Assembly (NCBI GenBank): GCA_023420245.1
Contig: JAEZWL010000230.1
Coordinates: forward strand, 1 to 6,052
Source: Bacillota bacterium
GTDB lineage: Bacteria > Bacillota > Clostridia > Oscillospirales > Acutalibacteraceae
Direction of reading: 5' to 3'
Length of the DNA stretch: 6,052 bases
A program made the position numbers and the translations under genes. Shown here piece by piece: positions 1-6,052 of this stretch (within the stretch, counting starts at the first letter, position 1; every line of letters starts with the position of its first letter). The notes under the pieces were generated by a model that saw only the letters and a list, made by a program, of their open reading frames with translations, made no database searches and was not told the DNA's origin.

Positions 1-3000
1 TGTGCGACCGCGCCGATCGGCGTGGATTTGGAGGCCTGTCCTCCGGTGTTGGAATAAACCTCGGTGTCGAACACCATGATATTGACGTTTTCGCCGGAGG
101 CGAGCACATGGTCAACGCCGCCGAAGCCGATATCATACGCCCAGCCGTCGCCGCCGAAAATCCACATGGATTTCTTCGCCAGATAATCCTTGTCAATCAA
201 CGTGTTTCTGGAAAGTTCGCAGCCTGCCGCCGCCGCTTTCTCCAGCTCCGGAATCAGCCTGTCGGCAGCCGCGCGGTTGGTTCGGCTGTCATCCTTTGTA
301 TTGAGGTAATCTCTGCAGGCCATTTTCAGCTCCGCGGAGGTTTTATCGGATTCTTCGATTCGTTTGACATTTTCGCACAGGCGGCTGCGAATCGCGTTCT
401 GCGCCATGTTCATGCCCAAACCGAACTCTGCGTTATCTTCAAACAGGGAGTTCGCCCACGCGGGACCGAAGCCTCTCTTGTCGGTGGTATAAGGAGTAGA
501 CGGGGAGGACGCGCCCCAGATGGAGGAACAGCCGGTGGCGTTCGCGATATACATCCGGTCGCCGAAGAGCTGTGTAATCAGCTTCGCATAGGGGGTTTCA
601 CCGCAGCCCGCGCAGGCTCCCGAGAATTCCAGAAGCGGCTGCTTAAACTGGCTGCCCTTAACGCTGGCGATCTTGAATTTCTCGATTACCTCTGGCTTCT
701 CATCCAGTGTTCTGCCGTATTCAAAACCGTTCCTGGCATCCATTTGGGTATCGATCGGCTTCATAACCAGAGCCTTCTGTCCCTTCATTCCCGGACACAC
801 CGTGGCACAGGAGCCGCAGCCGGAGCAATCCAGTGTGGAGACCGTCATGGCGAATTTCATGCCGGGCATACCGGTCATGTCTTTCATCTTCTGCCCTGCG
901 GGGGCGGTGGCGGCTTCCGCCTCGGTCATCGCGATTGGACGAATGACCGCGTGGGGGCAGACATAGGAACAGAAGTTGCACTGAATACAGTTATCCGGGT
1001 TCCATTCAGGGACATCAATCGCGATGCCGCGCTTTTCATAAGCGGAGGAGCCGTTCGGAACGGTACCGTCCTCCATGCCAAGTCTGGTGAAGGCGGAAAC
1101 CGGCAGCTTGTTGCCCTTGTATTCGTTGACCGGAACAAGGAACTCGTTGACATAATCGGTAAGCGGTTTGTTCGCGCCGTCAAATTTCACGGCGGCGCTG
1201 TCATCCGGCAGGCTCTTCCACGCTTCGGGTACGTTAACCTTATGGAACTCCTTTGCGCCTTGCTCTATGGCCGCGTAGTTCATATCTACGATTTTCTGAC
1301 CCTTCTTCGCGTAGGAATGCAGGGCGGCGTCCTTCATGTATTGAATCGCCTGTTCCGCCGGAATGATGTTGGCAATAGCAAAGAACGCGGATTGGAGAAT
1401 CGTGTTGATGCGTCCGCCGAGACCGATTTCCTTACCCAGCTTCACGCCGTCTATGGTGTAGAAATTAACGCCGTTTTCAGCGATGAATTTCTTCATTTTG
1501 TTCGGGAGACGCTCGTCAAGCTCCTCGTCGCTCCACTGGCAGTTCAGCAGGAAGCTTCCGCCCGGCTTGATATCCTGAACCATATCGTACTTTTCCACAT
1601 AGGAAGCCTTATGGCAGGCGACGAAATCAGCCTTGTTGACGTAATAGGTGGATTTAATCGGCTTGTCGCCAAAACGCAGGTGGGATACGGTGAGACCGCC
1701 GGACTTTTTGGAGTCGTAGGCGAAATAGCCCAGCGCGTACATGTCGGTATGGTCGCCGATAATTTTGATGGAGTTTTTGTTCGCGCCGACCGTGCCGTCC
1801 GCGCCCAAGCCCCAGAATTTGCAGGAATGGATTCCCTTCGGGGTGGTATCCGGATGCTCCTTCACCTCAAGGGAAAGGTGGGTCACGTCGTCCACGATAC
1901 CGACGGTGAAGCGCTTGCGCGGGGAATCGCCTTCCATGTTGCGGAACACGGTAACAATCTGGCCCGGGGTGGTATCGTTTCCGCCCAGACCGTATCTACA
2001 GGCGTAAACAGAGATTCCGTTTACCTCATTGCCGTTGAGCGTTGCCAGAACATCGAGGTAAAGAGGCTCGCCGATGCAGCCGCCCTCGCTGGTACGGTCC
2101 ATAACCGTAATCTTTTTCACGGTCTGCGGCAGTACGTCGAAGAAATACTTTGCGGAGAACGGGCGGTAGAGATGACACTTTATGAGACCGACCTTCTCAC
2201 CGGCGGCATTCAGGTAATCGACCACCTCTTCGACTGTCTCGCAGGCGGAGCCCATGGCAACAATGACCTTTTCCGCGTCCGGCGCGCCGTAATAGTTGAA
2301 CGGCTTATAATCCGTGCCAATCTTCGCGTTTACCTTCTGCATATAATCGTTTACGATATCCGGGAAAGCGTCGTAAAAATGGTTCCCCGCTTCAATTTCC
2401 TGAAAATAGGTATCATCATTGGAGCAGGTTCCGCGTGTTACGGGGTGCTCCGGATTCAGGCTGCGGCGGCGGAAAGCGTTTACCGCGTCCCAGTCCATCA
2501 TATCGCCCAGTTCCTCATAATCCCAGATATGGATTTTCTGAACCTCGTGGGAGGTACGGAAGCCGTCAAAGAAATGCAGCGTGGGAACGCGGCCCTTGAT
2601 GGTCGCCAAATGTGCCACGGCACCCAGATCCATTACCTCCTGCGGGCTGTTGGAGCACAGCATGGAAAATCCGGTCTGGCGGCACGCGCAAACGTCGGAG
2701 TGGTCGCCGAAGATACAGAGGGTGCTTTTGCCCAGAGTACGGGCGGCACAGTGGATAACCGCCGGGAGGAATTCTCCGGCAATTTTGTACATATTCGGAA
2801 TCATCAGCAGCAGACCCTGCGACGCGGTGTAGGTAGTGGTCAGCGCGCCTGCCGCGAGGGAACCGTGCACGGCACCGGCGGCTCCTGCCTCGGACTGCAT
2901 TTCCGCAACCCTTACTTCCTGACCGAACAGGTTTTTCCGCTGAGCGGCGGCAAATTTATCGGTTTCATCCGCCATGGAGGAGGACGGGGTAATCGGGTAA

Positions 3001-3083
3001 ATCGCGGCAACATCCGTAAACGCATAGGATACATGCGCGGCGGCGGAGTTGCCGTCCATGGTTTTCATTTTTCTGGAATCCAT
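1..3083 (-). CDS. nifJ: Pyruvate:ferredoxin (flavodoxin) oxidoreductase, single-chain PFOR; 3' end outside window
   Basis: The enzyme oxidatively decarboxylates pyruvate with CoA to acetyl-CoA and CO2, reducing ferredoxin in the cytoplasm. The frame is open for 1027 residues from ATG 3083-3081 to the window edge; the family is about 1170-1190 aa, so roughly 150 residues are missing. Visible in order: the N-terminal TPP/pyruvate domain with YPITPSS (29-35), EMQSEAG (61-67, Glu65) and the pyruvate-binding Arg115; FFDGFRTSHE (171-180); the gamma domain with FWGLGADGTVGANK from 423; a two-cluster ferredoxin domain with CxxCxxCxxxCP at Cys699/702/705/709 and Cys753/756/759/763; the proximal-cluster ligands Cys824, Cys827 and Cys852 (the fourth would lie beyond the edge); and the TPP-diphosphate domain with GDGWAYD (Asp979) and DTEVYSNTGGQ (1006-1016). 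This start is chosen for its strong RBS and because the MKTMDGN segment typical of PFOR N-termini follows. Residues 112-143 are unusually cysteine-rich. No TTA, CTA or TCA codon occurs. It is downstream of, but far from, the kinase gene. Confidence 0.97.
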   Translation of the reverse strand, partial: MDSRKMKTMDGNSAAAHVSYAFTDVAAIYPITPSSSMADETDKFAAAQRKNLFGQEVRVAEMQSEAGAAGAVHGSLAAGALTTTYTASQGLLLMIPNMYKIAGEFLPAVIHCAARTLGKSTLCIFGDHSDVCACRQTGFSMLCSNSPQEVMDLGAVAHLATIKGRVPTLHFFDGFRTSHEVQKIHIWDYEELGDMMDWDAVNAFRRRSLNPEHPVTRGTCSNDDTYFQEIEAGNHFYDAFPDIVNDYMQKVNAKIGTDYKPFNYYGAPDAEKVIVAMGSACETVEEVVDYLNAAGEKVGLIKCHLYRPFSAKYFFDVLPQTVKKITVMDRTSEGGCIGEPLYLDVLATLNGNEVNGISVYACRYGLGGNDTTPGQIVTVFRNMEGDSPRKRFTVGIVDDVTHLSLEVKEHPDTTPKGIHSCKFWGLGADGTVGANKNSIKIIGDHTDMYALGYFAYDSKKSGGLTVSHLRFGDKPIKSTYYVNKADFVACHKASYVEKYDMVQDIKPGGSFLLNCQWSDEELDERLPNKMKKFIAENGVNFYTIDGVKLGKEIGLGGRINTILQSAFFAIANIIPAEQAIQYMKDAALHSYAKKGQKIVDMNYAAIEQGAKEFHKVNVPEAWKSLPDDSAAVKFDGANKPLTDYVNEFLVPVNEYKGNKLPVSAFTRLGMEDGTVPNGSSAYEKRGIAIDVPEWNPDNCIQCNFCSYVCPHAVIRPIAMTEAEAATAPAGQKMKDMTGMPGMKFAMTVSTLDCSGCGSCATVCPGMKGQKALVMKPIDTQMDARNGFEYGRTLDEKPEVIEKFKIASVKGSQFKQPLLEFSGACAGCGETPYAKLITQLFGDRMYIANATGCSSIWGASSPSTPYTTDKRGFGPAWANSLFEDNAEFGLGMNMAQNAIRSRLCENVKRIEESDKTSAELKMACRDYLNTKDDSRTNRAAADRLIPELEKAAAAGCELSRNTLIDKDYLAKKSMWIFGGDGWAYDIGFGGVDHVLASGENVNIMVFDTEVYSNTGGQASKSTPIGAVA

Positions 3084-3090
3084 TTTGATA

Positions 3091-3098
3091 TCTCCTTT
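3091..3098 (-). promoter_or_regulatory. Ribosome binding site of nifJ
   Basis: The minus strand reads AAAGGAGA here. Its AGGAG core ends 8 bases before the ATG at 3083-3081, which is ideal spacing. It fixes the nifJ start at MDSRKMKTMDG rather than at the internal Met6 or Met9, neither of which has a comparable site. Confidence 0.85.
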
Positions 3099-3180
3099 TT
3101 TGGGATCTCTTTCAAAGCATAAACGACTTTTTCAGAAGCGCCGATCAATAAAGAAGCACAGTCTGGCGAGTCCTTTTGCC

Positions 3181-3255
3181 CGGCAAGGAAAATACACGAA
3201 TACTTGCCGTATCCGGAGCTATTTTTCGCTTTCGGGCTGAAAATTGGACGGCAAG
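3181..3255 (-). other. Three complementary segments able to form two mutually exclusive stems upstream of nifJ
   Basis: On the minus strand segment A (CTTGCCGT, 3255-3248) is exactly complementary to segment B (ACGGCAAG, 3210-3203), giving 8 bp with a 37-base loop. Segment B is also complementary to segment C (CTTGCCG, 3187-3181), giving 7 bp with a 15-base loop. B cannot pair with both. This resembles the arrangement of an attenuator or riboswitch leader about 100-170 bases before the nifJ start. No U-tract follows segment C, and the nifJ RBS is not part of the pairing, so a regulatory role is only a possibility. Confidence 0.4.
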
Positions 3256-3301
3256 CTGTGCTCCGATATTTATTCAGCAATTTCCGGGGGTAGAAATCGA
3301 C

Positions 3302-3327
3302 GGCTACGGCTTTCACCGCATCCTAGG
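3302..3327. repeat. Imperfect 26-base direct repeat, copy 2 (diverged hairpin)
   Basis: This is the diverged copy of the element at 3486-3511. On the minus strand GGATGCGGT (3323-3315) can pair with GCCGTAGCC (3310-3302) around a GAAA loop, with one mismatch and two wobble pairs. The GAAA loop itself is unchanged between the copies. Confidence 0.7.
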
Positions 3328-3482
3328 CTGACGGCAAAGTCGCGCAGGCGCAAAATTATGATATTGCTTCCTGTGTCGGCTGCGCTTACAAATTCCGGTC
3401 ACATACACGGCGTATGCCTCATTTGCGTCGCTTGCCGCCTTGTCTTGCGCGATTTGTCGCAGTCTGGCTGTTTGCGTGCGAT

Positions 3483-3510
3483 CTTGGATACGGCTTTCGC
3501 CGTATCCAAG
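3483..3510 (-). other. Perfect 12-bp stem with GAAA tetraloop (RNA hairpin on the minus strand)
   Basis: CTTGGATACGGC at 3483-3494 is exactly complementary to GCCGTATCCAAG at 3499-3510. Read on the minus strand the loop is GAAA, a GNRA-type tetraloop closed by C-G; on the plus strand it would be TTTC. The RNA form is therefore most stable if transcribed leftwards, in the direction of the genes. It lies about 115 bases after the kinase stop. No T-tract follows on either strand, so it is not a standard intrinsic terminator. It could stabilise an RNA end or be the signature of a repeat family. Confidence 0.8.
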
Positions 3511-3511
3511 G
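3486..3511. repeat. Imperfect 26-base direct repeat, copy 1 (lies within the perfect hairpin)
   Basis: On the plus strand this 26-base stretch matches 3302-3327 at 22 of 26 positions by eye. The shared core is TACGGCTTTC, followed by CCG, ATCC and AGG. The copies start 184 bases apart in the same orientation. A third, half-length match (GCCGTATCC) sits at 3206-3214 and at 3499-3507 within this copy. The four differences reduce the pairing of the other copy, so this is the more intact one. Confidence 0.75.
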
Positions 3512-3536
3512 GCAGGGGGTAAAAAGTGTAAGGATA

Positions 3537-3565
3537 AATATAGAAAAAGAAGAAGGTGATTGAAA
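3537..3565 (-). promoter_or_regulatory. Weak candidate sigma-A-type promoter reading into the gap toward nifJ
   Basis: On the minus strand TTTCAA (3565-3560, three of six against TTGACA) is followed by 17 bases and TATATT (3542-3537, five of six against TATAAT). It would start transcription near 3530, just before the GAAA hairpin, and produce a leader of about 445 bases or a small RNA. The -35 match is poor and the area is T-rich, so a chance match is quite possible. Confidence 0.2.
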
Positions 3566-3624
3566 GGCTGAGGCTTGTCTGCGAAAAACAGGTTGAGCCC
3601 AGCGCGGATTATCCTGGAATGCGA

Positions 3625-5094
3625 TTACCTTTCTCTCTTCCAGAAAGGAATCATCTTATCTTTGAGCCAGCAGAACTGGGCATAAAGCTTTTTGTACTCT
3701 TCGTGCTTTGCCATATCGGGCAGGAAAACGTCTTTTTCTGCATCCCCGTCCGGTGTTCCCAGACCGGTTGCTCTTTGCAGAAGGCGGACAAGCCCGAGGA
3801 TTCCCAGCTCCTTTTCCCGGTAGCGAAGCGTCTTTTCACCCATACAGTCGCACAGCATCTGGCAGACTACATTGCTTTTTGCCGCTCCGCCCGCAATCAC
3901 AAACCCGTTTTCCCCAACCGGGAGGTTTTGGTAGCAGTCGTAAAGCGAAAGCACAACTCCTTCGAAGGCGGCTCTTGCCATATGGTATTTCGTATGGCCT
4001 GCCCGCAGCCCGTAAAAGCCGCCGCTGGCATCCGCAATGCGGAAGGGTGCCCGTTCCCCATATAAGTACGGGTGAAAAATTACTCCCTCGCTGCCGATCG
4101 GCAGCGACTCGATTTTTGGTTCAAACACGGCGTACGGCTCGTCCGCAAGGATTTCGCGCCGCACCCAGTCCAGTGCGGAAGCACCGGACAAGGCCGCCAT
4201 CAGCCGGATATAGGTGCCCGGCTTCGTGTGGCAGAGCACGCTGCCGATATTTCCCGCGTCGGTATGCGCCCGTTCCTCGTTGAGTACAACATAGTTACAA
4301 AGCGTTGTGCCGATAATGCTGCCCTTTTGCGCCGGCTCCGTCACACCGCACCCGGTTGCCGCCGCCAGAACATCGATGGCGCCGGCAATTACCGGAATGC
4401 CCGGCTTGATGTTAAGAAGGCCGGCCGCAGGTTCGGTTACGGTACCGATGATTTGATCCGAGGCTGTTACCGGCGGGAACCATTCGGCGCTTTCCCCGAT
4501 TCCCAGCTGCTCCAGCAGGGAATACTCATACTTCTTTGTATAAATATTCATCAATGCGGTAGAAGCATCGGTCTCGTCTGTAACGAGCTTGCCGGTGAGC
4601 CGGTAATTCAGCCAATCCTTGCAGTGCAGGACGGACGCAATCCTCCCGTAGCTTTCCGGCTCGTTTTCCTTCAGCCAGCGGAGGATAACCGGGGCGGCGC
4701 CGGGGAACATCGGCGAGGTTCCCAGCGCGATGCAGGTTGTGCTGATTCCGTCGTAATCGACCCTTCCGGCTGCGCGTGTATCGTTCCAAAGCACTGCGTT
4801 GCGCACCGGTTTTCCGTCTTTGTCCAACGGCCACATCCCGTCGCCCTGCCCGCAGATTCCAACCGCGCAGATATTGTTCCAATCCGCGCCGTTATTCTCC
4901 CGAATCCGGCACACCGCTTCGCACACCGCCTGCCAGACGGTCTCCATATCCATTTCGCACCAGCTCGGGTACGGCATGAGAATTTTAAGCTTTACGCCCG
5001 CGGTGTCAATAAACCTGCCGTCGACGCTGGTAAGTACAGCCTTTACCATGGTAGTGCCCGCGTCGATGGCTAAAAACAGTTTTTCGTTAGGCAT
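3625..5094 (-). CDS. FGGY-family carbohydrate kinase (xylulokinase / L-xylulose kinase-like)
   Basis: This is a cytoplasmic ATP-dependent sugar kinase of 489 aa, the usual family length, phosphorylating a sugar or polyol I cannot identify. The N-terminal phosphate-binding motif is DAGTT (11-15), followed by GQGDGMWPLDKDGKPVRNAVLWNDTRA-type substrate-domain sequence (82-108). Asp241, in AGAIDVLAAATGCG, is the expected catalytic base. Residues 358-378 (GGFYGLR to AAFE) fit the second FGGY signature, and AGGAAKSN (401-408) is the adenine-binding loop. The region after it, ELGILGLVRLLQRATGLG (429-446), lacks the small-residue ELGALGAA pattern common in the family. The first FGGY signature is not evident. 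The middle of the protein resembles L-xylulose kinase (LyxK) more than XylB, but LsrK- or erythritol-kinase-like roles are not excluded. The ATG lies inside the end of the upstream lyase gene with no clear Shine-Dalgarno, which suggests translational coupling. Confidence 0.9.
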   Translation of the reverse strand: MPNEKLFLAIDAGTTMVKAVLTSVDGRFIDTAGVKLKILMPYPSWCEMDMETVWQAVCEAVCRIRENNGADWNNICAVGICGQGDGMWPLDKDGKPVRNAVLWNDTRAAGRVDYDGISTTCIALGTSPMFPGAAPVILRWLKENEPESYGRIASVLHCKDWLNYRLTGKLVTDETDASTALMNIYTKKYEYSLLEQLGIGESAEWFPPVTASDQIIGTVTEPAAGLLNIKPGIPVIAGAIDVLAAATGCGVTEPAQKGSIIGTTLCNYVVLNEERAHTDAGNIGSVLCHTKPGTYIRLMAALSGASALDWVRREILADEPYAVFEPKIESLPIGSEGVIFHPYLYGERAPFRIADASGGFYGLRAGHTKYHMARAAFEGVVLSLYDCYQNLPVGENGFVIAGGAAKSNVVCQMLCDCMGEKTLRYREKELGILGLVRLLQRATGLGTPDGDAEKDVFLPDMAKHEEYKKLYAQFCWLKDKMIPFWKRER

Positions 5095-6052
5095 TCAGGG
5101 CTTGCTCGAGGTCCGCAATGATGTCCCTTGCGTCTTCGGCGCCAATTGACAAACGGATCATGCCGTCATCAATGCCCATCGACATTCTTTCTTCACGGGA
5201 CATCTTGCCATGTGTCTGGGTGGCAGGCTGCTGTGCCATCGTATCCAGATCTCCGAGGCTGACTGCGTATTTGGCAAGCATTAGGTGATTGATGACGTTT
5301 TGCGCACCCTTCAGACCGCCGTCAACCACAAAGGAGACCATCGCGCCGTAGCCCTTGTTTCCAAAAATCTCTGTAGCAAAATCATGCTGCGGATAGGAAG
5401 CCAAACCGGGGTAAACAACCCTTTCCACTCTGGAATGACCCTCGAGCCATTTTGCGACGACCATTGCGTTTTCACACTGTGCCTTCATGCGCAGATGAAT
5501 GGTTTTAAGACCGCGCAGCATCAGCCAGCAGGTGAACGGGCTCGGCACGGAGCCAAGCTCCTGATAAATAGAGCCGCGGATATTGTCGACAAAATCGAAC
5601 TGACCGCAAATGGAACCGGCAATCAGGTCGCCGTGTCCGTTGATGTATTTCGTGCAGCTTTCCACCACTATGTCAATGCCGAGATGAAACGGATTAAGCA
5701 GGTAAGGGCTGCAGAAGGTATTGTCGATCATTGACTTGATTCCCTTGGACTTTGCCCAGCTTGCAATCAGCTTGAAATCGGCAATTTCCAGAGTCGGGTT
5801 GTAGATGCTTTCGCCGTAGATCAGTTTCGTGTTGGGACGGAATGCTTTATTGAGGCTTTCTTCAGACATATCCTGAAGGAAGGTAACTTCGATCTTTAAT
5901 TCTTCGAAAACCTTTGAGAACAGGCCGAACGTACCGCCGTAAATGGTTTTGCAGCTGATGATGTGGTCGCCCGGATGCACAAAGCTCAGAATAGCGAGCG
6001 AAATGGCAGCCATACCGGAAGAGGTAACCAAGCATGCAGGTGCGCCGTACAG
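5087..6052 (-). CDS. Cys/Met-metabolism PLP-dependent enzyme (cystathionine gamma-lyase/synthase or methionine gamma-lyase-like); 5' end outside window
   Basis: This trans-sulfuration-family PLP enzyme acts on cystathionine, methionine or an activated homoserine in the cytoplasm. 321 residues are visible. The frame runs unbroken to the right edge (LYGAPACLVTSSGMAAIS), so roughly 70-80 N-terminal residues, including the YSR-type motif, are missing. Numbered within the fragment: TSSGM (10-14) binds the PLP phosphate; Tyr38 of YGGTF stacks on the ring; Asp110 of IDNTF contacts the ring nitrogen; SCTKY (132-136) carries the Schiff-base Lys135 and is followed by NGHGD; SPFTCWLMLRGLKTIHLRM and VERVVYPGL are family-typical; SLGD (266-269) and Arg300 of IRLSIG hold the substrate carboxylate. 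The Cys characteristic of classical methionine gamma-lyases, expected after Tyr-Gly, is Gly40, so I do not assign MGL. The TAA stop lies 8 bases inside the kinase gene. Confidence 0.92.
   Translation of the reverse strand: MYGAPACLVTSSGMAAISLAILSFVHPGDHIISCKTIYGGTFGLFSKVFEELKIEVTFLQDMSEESLNKAFRPNTKLIYGESIYNPTLEIADFKLIASWAKSKGIKSMIDNTFCSPYLLNPFHLGIDIVVESCTKYINGHGDLIAGSICGQFDFVDNIRGSIYQELGSVPSPFTCWLMLRGLKTIHLRMKAQCENAMVVAKWLEGHSRVERVVYPGLASYPQHDFATEIFGNKGYGAMVSFVVDGGLKGAQNVINHLMLAKYAVSLGDLDTMAQQPATQTHGKMSREERMSMGIDDGMIRLSIGAEDARDIIADLEQALNA

Larger units (their letters stand above)
3084..3624. other. 541-base gene-free, repeat-rich gap between the kinase gene and nifJ
   Basis: No convincing gene lies here. 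Open frames exist on both strands (3065-3316 minus, 3244-3522 plus), but neither looks like a known protein nor has a good ribosome binding site. The gap is instead dense in self-complementary sequence: a perfect 12-bp hairpin (3483-3510), a diverged copy of it (3302-3327), a CATAC/GTATG hairpin (3402-3416), and three alternating CTTGCCG/CGGCAAG segments (3181-3255). Next to the kinase stop, 3529-3590 is A/T-rich with a polypyrimidine run on the minus strand. I see no canonical U-tract terminator behind the strong hairpin and no strong promoter close to nifJ. The gap could be a long structured nifJ leader, a small RNA gene or a copy of a dispersed intergenic repeat. The sequence alone does not decide. 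Confidence 0.6.

Noticed and set aside
108..3122. A 1004-codon open frame on the plus strand covering almost all of nifJ
   Set aside because: It lies in exact codon register opposite the unmistakable nifJ frame and exists because nifJ lacks TTA, CTA and TCA codons. Its translation resembles no protein family and has no ribosome binding site.
3065..3316. An 83-codon minus-strand frame starting at GTG and overlapping the nifJ start by 19 bases
   Set aside because: Its start falls inside the diverged hairpin, its Shine-Dalgarno is weak, its composition follows the repeats, and it runs through the nifJ ribosome binding site. A tiny coupled leader peptide cannot be fully excluded, but nothing supports it.
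3483..3510. Perfect hairpin considered as the intrinsic terminator of the lyase-kinase operon
   Set aside because: The stem is strong enough, but the minus strand continues with GATCGCACGC rather than a T-run, and the plus strand continues with a G-rich stretch.
3244..3522. A 92-codon plus-strand frame in the gap
   Set aside because: It spans the direct-repeat and hairpin sequences, has no ribosome binding site and gives a low-complexity, Arg- and Cys-rich product typical of translated repeats.
3586..3614. CAGG ... CCTGTTTTT on the minus strand just after the kinase stop, as a possible terminator
   Set aside because: A T5 run follows, but the stem has only four solid pairs, then mismatches and a long loop. 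It is too weak to call.
3556..4065. A GTG-started 169-codon plus-strand frame preceded by a purine-rich AGAAGAAG
   Set aside because: Most of it is the codon-register shadow of the kinase C-terminus, ending opposite a TTA codon at Leu344. The apparent ribosome binding site is part of an A/G-rich tract, and the product is unrecognisable.
4072..5073. A 333-codon open frame on the plus strand opposite the kinase gene
   Set aside because: It is the antisense register of a clear FGGY kinase; it ends where the kinase uses a TTA codon at Leu8.
6029..6031. TTG as a possible start codon for the lyase
   Set aside because: The frame continues to the window edge with family-like sequence (LYGAPACLVTSSG), and a start here would remove the conserved N-terminal part. 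The gene is simply cut by the window.

Overview
The window reads as chromosomal DNA from an anaerobic, low- to mid-GC Firmicute of the Clostridia. An Oscillospiraceae/Ruminococcaceae-like source is a guess. The basis is the single-chain pyruvate:ferredoxin oxidoreductase typical of anaerobes, together with strong purine-rich ribosome binding sites and moderate GC. No rRNA, tRNA, phage, transposase or CRISPR sequence is visible.

All three recognisable genes lie on the minus strand, so in transcription order the window runs from right to left. First comes a PLP-dependent gamma-lyase/gamma-synthase of the Cys/Met metabolism family (5087-6052, N-terminus outside the window). It overlaps by 8 bases an FGGY-family sugar kinase (3625-5094, complete, 489 aa). 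Next is a 541-base gene-free gap (3084-3624), rich in inverted and direct repeats. Last is nifJ, encoding pyruvate:ferredoxin (flavodoxin) oxidoreductase (1-3083, first 1027 residues, C-terminus outside the window).

The lyase and kinase are probably co-transcribed and translationally coupled. nifJ has its own strong ribosome binding site after the long gap and is probably a separate unit. One possible metabolic link is that gamma-lyases of this family release 2-oxobutyrate, which PFOR-type enzymes can oxidise to the acyl-CoA. This is inference only.

The least explained part is the gap. It holds a perfect 12-bp hairpin with a GAAA tetraloop on the minus strand, a second diverged copy of that hairpin about 180 bases away, and three complementary segments that could form two mutually exclusive stems ahead of nifJ. 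It could be a dispersed intergenic repeat, an untranslated leader of nifJ or a small RNA. Several long open frames on the plus strand, including one of 1004 codons, are antisense shadows of the real genes.
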